A stretch of 64,000 bases of DNA from Vibrio splendidus (GTDB lineage: Bacteria; Pseudomonadota; Gammaproteobacteria; Enterobacterales; Vibrionaceae): positions 372,001 through 436,000 of the forward strand of contig NZ_MCUN01000010.1 in the NCBI RefSeq assembly GCF_002873455.1, given 5' to 3'. Within the stretch, counting starts at the first letter, position 1; every line of letters begins with the position of its first letter. Below are positions 1 through 6,681 of the stretch, piece by piece. The position numbers and the translations under genes were made by a program. The notes below the pieces were generated by a model that did not search any database, was not told where the DNA came from, and saw nothing but the letters and a program-made list of their open reading frames with translations.

Positions 1-197
1 ACCCACAACACCCGTACACCAAGTTATTGATCTCTGCAGTGCCCGACCCCGATCTGCCATTTGGCGAACTGGTCAAAAATGAGCCAAACTATTCAGTGGA
101 CGCTGATCGTATTCGAGAGCAAAGCAGTGAAATTCAGCATGAAGTCAAGAAAGTTGCTGATAATCACTATGTAAAACAGTGGGATAACGTTGCATGA
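1..197 (+). CDS. Peptide ABC transporter ATP-binding protein, C-terminal fragment
   Basis: Only the last 64 codons are in the window; the 5' part lies off the left edge. The reading frame runs from base 3 to a TGA at 195-197. The fragment begins PQHPYTKLLISAVPDPDL, which is the typical C-terminal oligopeptide/dipeptide-transporter signature (the oligo_HPY region of DppD/DppF/OppF-type ATPases), followed by a charged tail. These ATPases power periplasmic-binding-protein-dependent peptide or oligosaccharide import at the inner membrane. The stop overlaps the start of the next gene (ATGA at 194-197), so the two are probably translationally coupled. The substrate cannot be told from this fragment. 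Confidence 0.8.
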   Translation, partial: PQHPYTKLLISAVPDPDLPFGELVKNEPNYSVDADRIREQSSEIQHEVKKVADNHYVKQWDNVA

Positions 198-739
198 ATG
201 AACTAGATACTTGGTTAGAGCGGATCGGTAATTGGTACAAAGACCGAAAGCATGATCAAGTGGAACAGTTAGAATCTTTGATCTTAACGCCTCCAGATGC
301 ACTCTGGGGGCCAATGATCACAAATGAACAGAGCAAAGGCATTGCGTGTTGGCTTGATGGATGCCTGAGAATCTTTACGTTTTATCGATATAAAGACGTA
401 ACGCCAACGACATCAACAAAGCTTGCAGCATCAAGCTCATCATCGCTCTCAAACGAGGCTGGTGGCTCGCACTATCAAGAAAAGGCCTATCAATACCTGA
501 TGTTTGCCTATAGCAAGCTGCAAGCCGTGTCATGCGACCTAAAATCAGAGCCTGACTTGCAAGAGTGGTGTACGCAGCGGCTCCAGCATTTATGTGTACT
601 GGCTTTAGAATTTACTAACCAACAACAAGAACCGCGTTGGAAGGAAGAATCAGAAAAACTGATCGAATCGCATGTGCGTTTTATGGCAAGCCAACACCAG
701 AACGATGATCAAGGTGCAGCTCTACGTCAACTCCACTGA
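194..739 (+). CDS. Hypothetical protein coupled to the ABC transporter operon
   Basis: 181 residues, start ATG overlapping the upstream stop by four bases, which is the main evidence that it is real. No signal peptide or membrane segment is visible. The protein is polar and probably helical, with several Trp residues in the N-terminal 60 residues, a serine-rich low-complexity stretch near residues 78-86 that probably links two parts, and a second helical half containing two Cys. I do not recognise the family. Position suggests an accessory cytoplasmic protein of the peptide transporter operon; that is inference only. Confidence 0.6.
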   Translation: MNELDTWLERIGNWYKDRKHDQVEQLESLILTPPDALWGPMITNEQSKGIACWLDGCLRIFTFYRYKDVTPTTSTKLAASSSSSLSNEAGGSHYQEKAYQYLMFAYSKLQAVSCDLKSEPDLQEWCTQRLQHLCVLALEFTNQQQEPRWKEESEKLIESHVRFMASQHQNDDQGAALRQLH

Positions 740-822
740 TCCACCCAACGGTTTAACCCTGATCGATCAAACACCAAAGCAGAATCCCTTCACAAATAGG
801 ATCCGTGAAAAACACGATCTAA

Positions 823-838
823 CCTTGATCATGCTTCA
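823..838 (-). promoter_or_regulatory. Isolated RctB iteron-like 12-mer downstream of rctB
   Basis: CCTTGATCATGCTTCA here is identical over 16 bases to 3905-3920 in the origin control region, and its reverse complement contains the GCATGATCA core of the six origin iterons. Further GATC sites are nearby (754, 758, 816, 853). Binding by RctB is inferred from identity. The rest of the 740-1151 gap holds only the terminator at 901-930; I see no gene in it. Confidence 0.5.
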
Positions 839-900
839 GGGCTAGCAGTTACGATCAATGCGTAAGTTATTGAATTTTAATTATTATGCGGATTTCAGGC

Positions 901-930
901 AAAAAAAAAGCGAGTCCCTTAGGAACTCGC
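901..930 (-). terminator. Rho-independent terminator of rctB
   Basis: Read on the minus strand, a 9-bp stem (GCGAGTTCC / GGGACTCGC, one G-T pair) with a TAA loop is followed by nine T. It lies about 220 bp past the rctB stop, the only minus-strand gene upstream of it. Confidence 0.8.
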
Positions 931-1151
931 AAAAATCTATTCAGTATGATGTAACAAAATATGAGCCAATCTATTAATCATAAGAAAGGACAAAGGTTGT
1001 CTATTCGGGATAAATAATAATCAACTGGATGCGTTACATTGTCAGAACTTTGTCAGCGTTAGGTGCGGTTTTAATCAACACCGAATGTGTTCAAACTATC
1101 CATTCATCGACCGTAAATAGCGGCTTGTTGCTACTGAGTAATGGCGAGTTA

Positions 1152-3131
1152 TTAATGGCCAATTGCCATCTCATCGAGCGCCAGAAACACATTCTCGTCC
1201 AAATGACCTTCGTGAACTTGTTTACACACTTTACGACGTACAGCCAAACCAGAAATCAAACGTTCAATGGACAGGTGTCGGTTACTGGTGCTATCACGAT
1301 CGTTGTACAGCTCAATCAAACGACTCAGTGTTTCGTATGGGATAACATCCTCCCCTACTCTCAACCAATCAAGCTTCTCAATGAGCTCTGAGCACTCTTC
1401 TTTGATTGAGGCATGTGAGTGCCCTGTCATAGCAGATAAAGCCGTTATGCTGCGTTCTAGAGCCTCTGCGGAGGTATATTTAGATAGAGTAATCATGATC
1501 TCATCAGCGTTGATCTCAACAGAGTGTTTACGCTGCTTAACTCGACGTCCCAATTTGCCTCTTGGCGACGGAGCTTTACGCTGAATTGGCTCAAACTCAC
1601 CATCGATAATCTCAGACAGCTCTTCCAGCTTCTGCTTAGACACCATCTCGTTACGCAGTGGGTTCGGTAACGTTGGTGCCATATTACGCTTACCAGCGTT
1701 AGTGGTACGCGCTCTTGAATAACGTAATACTTCTTCGACGTTACATTTAATATCAACCTGATAATCGGTGGTTTTACCTTTTTCGATCAACGCAGTGATC
1801 GTCAAGTGATAGCCCCAAAGGTTCACCAGGAAGGTATCTTCTTGATCCTCTACTTCGCCCAATTTTCTGAGTTCGCGGATCAAATCCATCGAGAAACGAC
1901 GCCAATCGATATTACGAGCCAACTTCTGGTTCAGCTCGCTCAGTAACATACAATCTGAGTGGCGACGTGCCATACGGCTTCTAAAGTACGAATACATTTG
2001 GAAGACCAAGGTATGTTGCTTAAGGATTTCTGGCGGGAACAGGAAGAAATAGTCACGCGTCAGGAGCTCTTCATAGAACGACGGTTCCCAGACAAGGATA
2101 TACAGGTTCGGTTTAATGCGAATTTCGCCATCAGAGCCCTCTGTAGGCGCTTCTTCCGATGCCGTAATGGTTCTAGCTAAGAATCGGAAACGATCACTCT
2201 TGAAGCCTTCTGGCATGTTCTCGCTAAGCCAACGACCCGTAAGCTCGTGCAGTTGGAAATCCGTAAATTCGATACGATCAATACTGTCACGGATCGAATC
2301 ACGTGCAGGACCGCTGTCTTTCTTGCCACGCAAAGACAAAATATCAGTGATATAGAGTGGTGTTTTGTTCGGTGTGTGTTTAGCGTCTAGATGATAATCA
2401 TCTTGGTGGTGATCATGATATTGAACAGTAAGCGTGAATAACGCGAACAGCGTCATCAAATCGTCAACCGTCATGATGTTTTTAGAAGATCGTGTCTCGA
2501 TCACTGCTCGAGTGCCAGAGATCGAAACCATAGATTTCTGGTAGCTCTTACGTGTTCTAGGCGGCGCCAACGCTTGATCAATAATCCCCGCCCAATTGGT
2601 TGGCGAAACAATAAATTGGTCCGCTTCGTCTTTCATCGTCGGGGGTGTATTCAGTCCGTGTTCATTCAGTAAGCGTTTGTTTACTTTGGTTTGAGCTAGC
2701 GCTTTAGAACGCTTCTGCTTTTCATTTTGCTTCACGCTTTCTGTGACTAAGCTGGTAGCACCCAGCACCGATATCAATTGATTTGGGTTCACAAAGCGAT
2801 GCAACATGGTTTTACCTGCAAGGCCTTCTTCAAAACGAACGGGAATTTGTTTGAACAGGCCAATATTTACAGCGGCTCTTAGCCTTTGTTGCAAGGCCGC
2901 ACGAGTCACTTGACCATCTGTTGATTCAATGATCTCTGTGGTGGAGACGTATCCATCTTTGCTACTAAACCCACGCAGTGAAATTAGGTTAAGAAGTTCA
3001 ACGATGCTTTTGGTGACACCTTTGAAGTGTTGATATTGCTCTATCCATGCAACGGCTGTTTCAGAGACCTCAAATAAATGACCATCTTTATGGCTTCGTG
3101 CCTTAATTAACAATTTTTCTTCTGGTTTCAT
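1152..3131 (-). CDS. rctB: RctB, initiator of chromosome 2 replication
   Basis: 659 residues, the normal length for Vibrio RctB (about 658). RctB binds GATC-containing 12-mer iterons in the Chr2 origin and opens it, and binds 29-/39-mer sites that restrain initiation. It is found only in Vibrionaceae and relatives. The sequence shows an N-terminal winged-helix-like region (residues about 20-120), a central core that in the known protein resembles plasmid Rep initiators, and a basic region near residues 525-540 (PSPRGKLGRRVKQRKH) before the C-terminal domain. Start chosen at the ATG whose upstream region carries a 29-mer overlapping the promoter, the usual autorepression arrangement. It is transcribed away from the origin, with parA2 on the other side, as in other vibrios. 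Confidence 0.97.
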   Translation of the reverse strand: MKPEEKLLIKARSHKDGHLFEVSETAVAWIEQYQHFKGVTKSIVELLNLISLRGFSSKDGYVSTTEIIESTDGQVTRAALQQRLRAAVNIGLFKQIPVRFEEGLAGKTMLHRFVNPNQLISVLGATSLVTESVKQNEKQKRSKALAQTKVNKRLLNEHGLNTPPTMKDEADQFIVSPTNWAGIIDQALAPPRTRKSYQKSMVSISGTRAVIETRSSKNIMTVDDLMTLFALFTLTVQYHDHHQDDYHLDAKHTPNKTPLYITDILSLRGKKDSGPARDSIRDSIDRIEFTDFQLHELTGRWLSENMPEGFKSDRFRFLARTITASEEAPTEGSDGEIRIKPNLYILVWEPSFYEELLTRDYFFLFPPEILKQHTLVFQMYSYFRSRMARRHSDCMLLSELNQKLARNIDWRRFSMDLIRELRKLGEVEDQEDTFLVNLWGYHLTITALIEKGKTTDYQVDIKCNVEEVLRYSRARTTNAGKRNMAPTLPNPLRNEMVSKQKLEELSEIIDGEFEPIQRKAPSPRGKLGRRVKQRKHSVEINADEIMITLSKYTSAEALERSITALSAMTGHSHASIKEECSELIEKLDWLRVGEDVIPYETLSRLIELYNDRDSTSNRHLSIERLISGLAVRRKVCKQVHEGHLDENVFLALDEMAIGH

Positions 3132-3144
3132 TTTTGATCCGTAT

Positions 3145-3173
3145 CACACTAACCGTAATTTCACTATAGTTCC
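3145..3173 (+). promoter_or_regulatory. 29-mer RctB site overlapping the rctB promoter
   Basis: Exactly 29 bases from CACACTAACC to GTTCC. The left arm ATCACACTAACCGTAAT (from 3143) recurs with one change at 4094-4110, where the whole element is exactly 39 bases. A good minus-strand -10 (TATAGT, 3163-3168) lies inside it, so binding here would block rctB transcription. Vibrio cholerae rctB is known to be autoregulated through a 29-mer. Confidence 0.75.
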
Positions 3174-3230
3174 TGAATGATAAAGAAAGAATGATCATAA
3201 ATAAAGAGAATTTATTGGCTTTTAAATAAC

Positions 3231-3278
3231 TGATCTTTTTGATTAATATGATCTTAAATGATTAAGTGATCTAATGAT
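3231..3278 (+). other. Phased TGAT (ATCA) repeats: likely unwinding element of oriC2
   Basis: Six TGAT tetramers begin at 3231, 3240, 3249, 3259, 3267 and 3275, an 8-10 bp period in very AT-rich DNA between rctB and the iterons; another lies at 3192. In V. cholerae, RctB binds ATCA repeats on single-stranded DNA of the unwinding element. The phased array here fits that role. Confidence 0.7.
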
Positions 3279-3340
3279 CTGGGCGTGGATTTGCTTTTAA
3301 GCTTATGAATTATAAGAATTAAAATAAATTCACTTGGAAA

Positions 3341-3466
3341 GCATGATCATAAAGAACCCGAAACTATGATCATTAAATCAAAGAAAGCATGATCACAGAA
3401 CCGCAGAACTATGATCATTAAGTCATTGTAAGCATGATCATTATCGGTTCGAAAGCATGATCATTA
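3341..3466 (+). other. oriC2 iteron array: six RctB 12-mers
   Basis: Six copies of the pattern (GC/CT)ATGATCAT with GATC at 3345, 3368, 3391, 3413, 3436 and 3459, so spacing is 23, 23, 22, 23 and 23 bp, about two helical turns. All six are in the same orientation. Each carries a Dam methylation site, known to be required for RctB binding. This matches the six-iteron minimal Chr2 origin of V. cholerae. Confidence 0.93.
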
Positions 3467-3478
3467 TGCTTATACAGC

Positions 3479-3487
3479 TTATCCACA
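3479..3487 (+). other. DnaA box in oriC2
   Basis: TTATCCACA is a perfect consensus DnaA box, 13 bp after the last iteron (3466 to 3479). V. cholerae oriC2 also needs DnaA and has one box in this position. Confidence 0.85.
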
Positions 3488-3532
3488 GCCCGTAATTGAT
3501 CATGTTGTTCCAAGTTGCTTCTAAGTCACCTA

Positions 3533-3541
3533 TGTGGATAT
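3533..3541 (-). other. Second, one-mismatch DnaA box
   Basis: Reverse complement ATATCCACA differs from TTATCCACA at one position and points toward the perfect box 46 bp away. It could be chance. Confidence 0.35.
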
Positions 3542-3559
3542 TTTTGACTGCCAATTCTT

Positions 3560-3598
3560 CGGAACAATGATCAAGTAATGAGCCTTTTATATCGTTCC
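3560..3598 (+). promoter_or_regulatory. 39-mer RctB inhibitory site
   Basis: 39 bases: left arm starting CGGAACAATGATCAAGTAA, ten extra bases (3579-3588), then right arm ATATCGTTCC. The same two arms, minus the ten bases and with one change, form the 29-base element at 3822-3850 on the other strand. The 29/39 length pair is the hallmark of RctB negative regulatory sites. Confidence 0.7.
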
Positions 3599-3821
3599 TC
3601 CCCTTTGATGTTTAAAGTTTAATCGTTATTGGTTAGATAATCACTGGTTGGGGACTGTTAGCTCGAAACATAATAAATCAGGAAGCATGATCATGAAATT
3701 GCCATGTTTCTGTATTTCTAATCCGTGTAGATTGAATTTCTAAGCGATGAGGCCTTGTAGAGCTTGAATCCCCATTGCAAAAGCATTTGTCCGTAAGCTA
3801 GCTCTAAATTTATATGCTTCC

Positions 3822-3850
3822 GGAACGATATTTACTTGATCATTTTTCCG
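3822..3850 (-). promoter_or_regulatory. 29-mer RctB inhibitory site
   Basis: Minus-strand element of exactly 29 bases, from CGGAA through AATGATCAAGTAA to ATATCGTTCC. It equals the 39-mer at 3560-3598 with the central ten bases removed and one substitution. GATC-containing iteron-like sites surround it (3689, 3857, 3909, 3963). Confidence 0.7.
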
Positions 3851-3916
3851 TGAGTTGATCATTTCTAACATGCATTTACTCAGATCAATATTGACGAGTT
3901 TGAGCCTTGATCATGC

Positions 3917-3956
3917 TTCACGATTTGGTCTTATCAATTATCTAACGGTTGATGTG
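3917..3956 (-). promoter_or_regulatory. Divergent 39-mer-like element
   Basis: On the minus strand it starts CACATCAACCGTTAG and ends near CCAAATCGTGA. The 39-mer at 4096-4134 starts CACACCAACCGTAAT and ends CCAATCGTTCC. Spacing is within one base. The middle is not conserved, so this may be a degenerate site or chance. Confidence 0.35.
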
Positions 3957-4095
3957 TTCCATGATCATTCTTCCGGGCAGGTTACAATCCTCTTTCGTTT
4001 TATGACGCTCGATTTTTACTTCGACTTTGAATTTGTTATCCATTTAGTCTGTTTAGTTATTTTTTATTGAAAATCTGACAAATTCGAATACAAAT

Positions 4096-4134
4096 CACAC
4101 CAACCGTAATCTATGGTTGTATTCCAATCGTTCC
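4096..4134 (+). promoter_or_regulatory. 39-mer RctB inhibitory site near parA2
   Basis: Exactly 39 bases from CACACCAACCGTAAT to CCAATCGTTCC. Its arms match the 29-mer in the rctB promoter (3145-3173), which is ten bases shorter. It lies 257 bp before parA2, in the region equivalent to the V. cholerae rctA/inc segment. No protein-coding rctA is evident: 3855-4070 is open but has no other support. Confidence 0.7.
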
Positions 4135-4156
4135 GAAGTTTTTTATCTAAAAATAT

Positions 4157-4171
4157 ATTTACATTGTAAAT
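4157..4171. other. parS2 centromere site
   Basis: ATTTACATTGTAAAT matches the Vibrio Chr2 ParB2 consensus N-TTTACA-N-TGTAAA-N. It lies 220 bp before parA2. Confidence 0.9.
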
Positions 4172-4390
4172 AAGTGACGATGTAACATTTTAAATGTAGA
4201 CCGGAAATAACACTGTTAGCGGTGTTAATAATAGGAGTTTTTGTGTTCATCTAAGTCAATGTTTCATCAAAATGTAAAAATACAGTCTATTTTATGTGAT
4301 TTTACTCATAAATGCATGTTCATGTTTTTGTTGTGTTTGGTGTAAATAGCTGTACAATTTGTGCTTAGTTAATCATTACGGAAACTGGCA

Positions 4391-5608
4391 ATGAAAAGAG
4401 AACAAACGATTGATAAGCTCTATCAGCTGGCCGAACAAACTCAACAAGTTCAGGCTGACCGAATTGAGATTATTCTGGAAGAGCGAAGTGATGAACATTT
4501 CCCTCCAATGTCTAAAGCTATGATGGAGACACGTTCAGGCTTAACTCGTCGAAAATTGGATGAGGCAATCAACAAACTTGAAGCGGATGGTCATCAGTTT
4601 ACAAAGAACAACGCCAATCATTACTCGATTTCATTGACCGAAGCTCACATGCTGATGGACGCGGCTGAAGTACCGAAGTTCCACCAACGTAAGCAGCATG
4701 TCGATAACAAACCATGGGTTATTAACGTACAGAACCAAAAGGGTGGTACGGGCAAATCAATGACAGCGGTTCACCTAGCGGCTTGTTTGTCTCTGAACTT
4801 AGATAAGCGCTACCGTATCTGTTTGATTGACTTAGATCCACAGGGTTCTTTGCGTCTGTTCTTAAACCCACAAATTAGCGGTGCAGAGCACGACAGTATC
4901 TATTCTGCAGTTGATATCATGTTGGACAACGTGCCAGAAGGCCAAGATGTTGACCTTGAATTTTTGCGTAAGAACGTACTTTTACCAACACAATATCCGA
5001 ATCTAAAGACGATTTCGGCGTTTCCAGAAGATGCTATGTTCAACGCTGAAGCGTGGCAAAGCCTATCTCAAGATCAGTCACTTGATATTGTTCGTCTTTT
5101 AAAAGAGAAGCTTATCGACAAAATTGCTGATGATTTTGATGTGATTATGATTGATACCGGCCCGCATGTAGACCCTCTAGTGTGGAACGCAATGTACGCA
5201 TCGAACGCTCTTCTGATTCCATGTGCTGCCAAGCGTTTGGATTGGGCTTCAACGGTTAACTTCTTCCAGCACTTACCAACCGTGTACGAGATGTTCCCGG
5301 ACGACTGGAAAGGGCTCGAATTTGTTCGTCTAATGCCGACGATGTTTGAAGACGATAACAAGAAGCAGGTATCAGTATTAACTGAGATGAATTACTTGTT
5401 GAATGACCAAGTCATGATGGCAACGATTCCAAGAAGCCGTGCTTTTGAAACCTGTGCAGATACTTACAGCACAGTTTTCGACCTGACGGTTAGCGATTTT
5501 GAGGGCGGTAAGAAAACTCTAGCCGTTGCTCAAGACGCGGTGCAAAAAAGTGCTCTAGAATTAGAGCGAGTATTACATAGCAACTGGCCTTCACTTAATC
5601 AGGGATAA
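4391..5608 (+). CDS. parA2: ParA2, chromosome 2 partition ATPase
   Basis: 405 residues, the usual length of Vibrio Chr2 ParA (a type Ia, P1-like ParA). An N-terminal HTH-bearing extension (about residues 1-105) precedes the P-loop ATPase. Deviant Walker A KGGTGKS is at residues 117-123, followed by LIDLDPQGS (Walker A') and VIMIDTGPHVDP (Walker B). The ATPase binds nucleoid DNA and pulls ParB2-parS2 complexes to position the Chr2 origin; the N-terminal domain lets such ParAs repress their own operon. parB2 follows 5 bp downstream in the same operon. Confidence 0.97.
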   Translation: MKREQTIDKLYQLAEQTQQVQADRIEIILEERSDEHFPPMSKAMMETRSGLTRRKLDEAINKLEADGHQFTKNNANHYSISLTEAHMLMDAAEVPKFHQRKQHVDNKPWVINVQNQKGGTGKSMTAVHLAACLSLNLDKRYRICLIDLDPQGSLRLFLNPQISGAEHDSIYSAVDIMLDNVPEGQDVDLEFLRKNVLLPTQYPNLKTISAFPEDAMFNAEAWQSLSQDQSLDIVRLLKEKLIDKIADDFDVIMIDTGPHVDPLVWNAMYASNALLIPCAAKRLDWASTVNFFQHLPTVYEMFPDDWKGLEFVRLMPTMFEDDNKKQVSVLTEMNYLLNDQVMMATIPRSRAFETCADTYSTVFDLTVSDFEGGKKTLAVAQDAVQKSALELERVLHSNWPSLNQG

Positions 5609-5613
5609 CAAAA

Positions 5614-6588
5614 ATGGCAATTAAAACATCTGACTTAAATGCAAAGCTATTTGGTAAAGCAAACAAACGCCGCGTAGCAACACCTCAAGAAGCGCAAACA
5701 GCAGCAAAAGAACAGGCTCAAGTGATTGAGCTTTCTGTTGCTGGCGAAGAATTGGTTTCATTTGAACTCGTTCGAATCCCTGCGGCTGATGTAGCAACTC
5801 AAACGGTCGTTTTCGAAGAAAATGCTCGTGAGCAATCTTTCTTAAACGAGCACGCGCTTTCTGATGTTCTTACAACATTGAAAGAACGTGGGCAGCAATA
5901 CCCAGCGGTTGGTCGTAAAAACAAAGACGGTAAGATTGAAGTCCTTGATGGTAGCCGCCGTCGTATGTCGTGTATTTTGGCTGACAAAGAGTTCCTTATC
6001 TATGTTGCTGAAAACATTAACGGCGAACACGCTAAGTTCCTATCTGATGTTGCTAATGCTCATAAACCGCTTTCTCTGTACGAGAAGGGTAAAGAGATGC
6101 AAGCGAAGTTAGATAAAGGCGAAGCTGAAGACCAGAAAGCACTAGCGAAAATGTTCCAGTGCAGTGAAGCTTTGGTGAGTGGCGCATTGAAAGCGGCGGC
6201 TTTACCTCTTGAACTGCTACAAGCTTACCCAAATGTGAGCGATCTTGGTCGCCCAACAATAGTTAAGCTACACAAACAATTTGGTGGCCTGACTGGCGAA
6301 CAGCAACAAACATTACTGACTAAGTGTGATGCTTCGGAAGGTTTTGTATGGCAGCGTAGTGAAGCGCAAGGTGTTACGCGTTTAACTAAAGACGTTACTG
6401 AGACTTTAGAAGGTTGGATTCTTGAATTGGCACCTGCGCCAGCGAAGAAAGCTTCTCCAAAAGTTGAGCTTATTAAAGGCCGCGCTTCATACAGCCGTAA
6501 GGGTTCAAACTTGGCGTTAAACCTTAAGAAAGTGGATGATGCGACAATGGAAGAGATTTTAGCTTTCGTTCAATCGAAGCTCGACTAA
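5614..6588 (+). CDS. parB2: ParB2, chromosome 2 centromere-binding protein
   Basis: 324 residues. The N-terminal CTPase/ParB domain (about 60-150) has the arginine-rich box GSRRRMSC, corresponding to the GERRxRA motif of ParB. A central HTH region (about 165-215) should bind parS2, and the C-terminal part dimerises. It is preceded by parA2 with a 5-bp gap and closed by a terminator at 6614-6640. Six candidate binding palindromes are present in this window. Confidence 0.97.
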   Translation: MAIKTSDLNAKLFGKANKRRVATPQEAQTAAKEQAQVIELSVAGEELVSFELVRIPAADVATQTVVFEENAREQSFLNEHALSDVLTTLKERGQQYPAVGRKNKDGKIEVLDGSRRRMSCILADKEFLIYVAENINGEHAKFLSDVANAHKPLSLYEKGKEMQAKLDKGEAEDQKALAKMFQCSEALVSGALKAAALPLELLQAYPNVSDLGRPTIVKLHKQFGGLTGEQQQTLLTKCDASEGFVWQRSEAQGVTRLTKDVTETLEGWILELAPAPAKKASPKVELIKGRASYSRKGSNLALNLKKVDDATMEEILAFVQSKLD

Positions 6589-6613
6589 GTCGACGACTTT
6601 CCATTACTACTCT

Positions 6614-6640
6614 AAAGCCGCATTATGCGGCTTTTTATTT
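6614..6640 (+). terminator. Terminator of parA2B2
   Basis: Stem AAAGCCGCAT / ATGCGGCTTT followed by a T-rich tract, 26 bp after the parB2 stop. Confidence 0.9.
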
Positions 6641-6681
6641 GGCTGTGATAAACTGTGTCTAGATGAATCTGGATGCTAACT

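Noticed and set aside
1029..1391. Open frame antisense to the end of rctB
   Set aside because: Overlaps the well-supported rctB coding strand and has no supporting signals.
3855..4070. 71-codon frame in the position of V. cholerae rctA
   Set aside because: Runs through GATC sites and a 39-mer-like element; no ribosome site. The region is better read as regulatory DNA.
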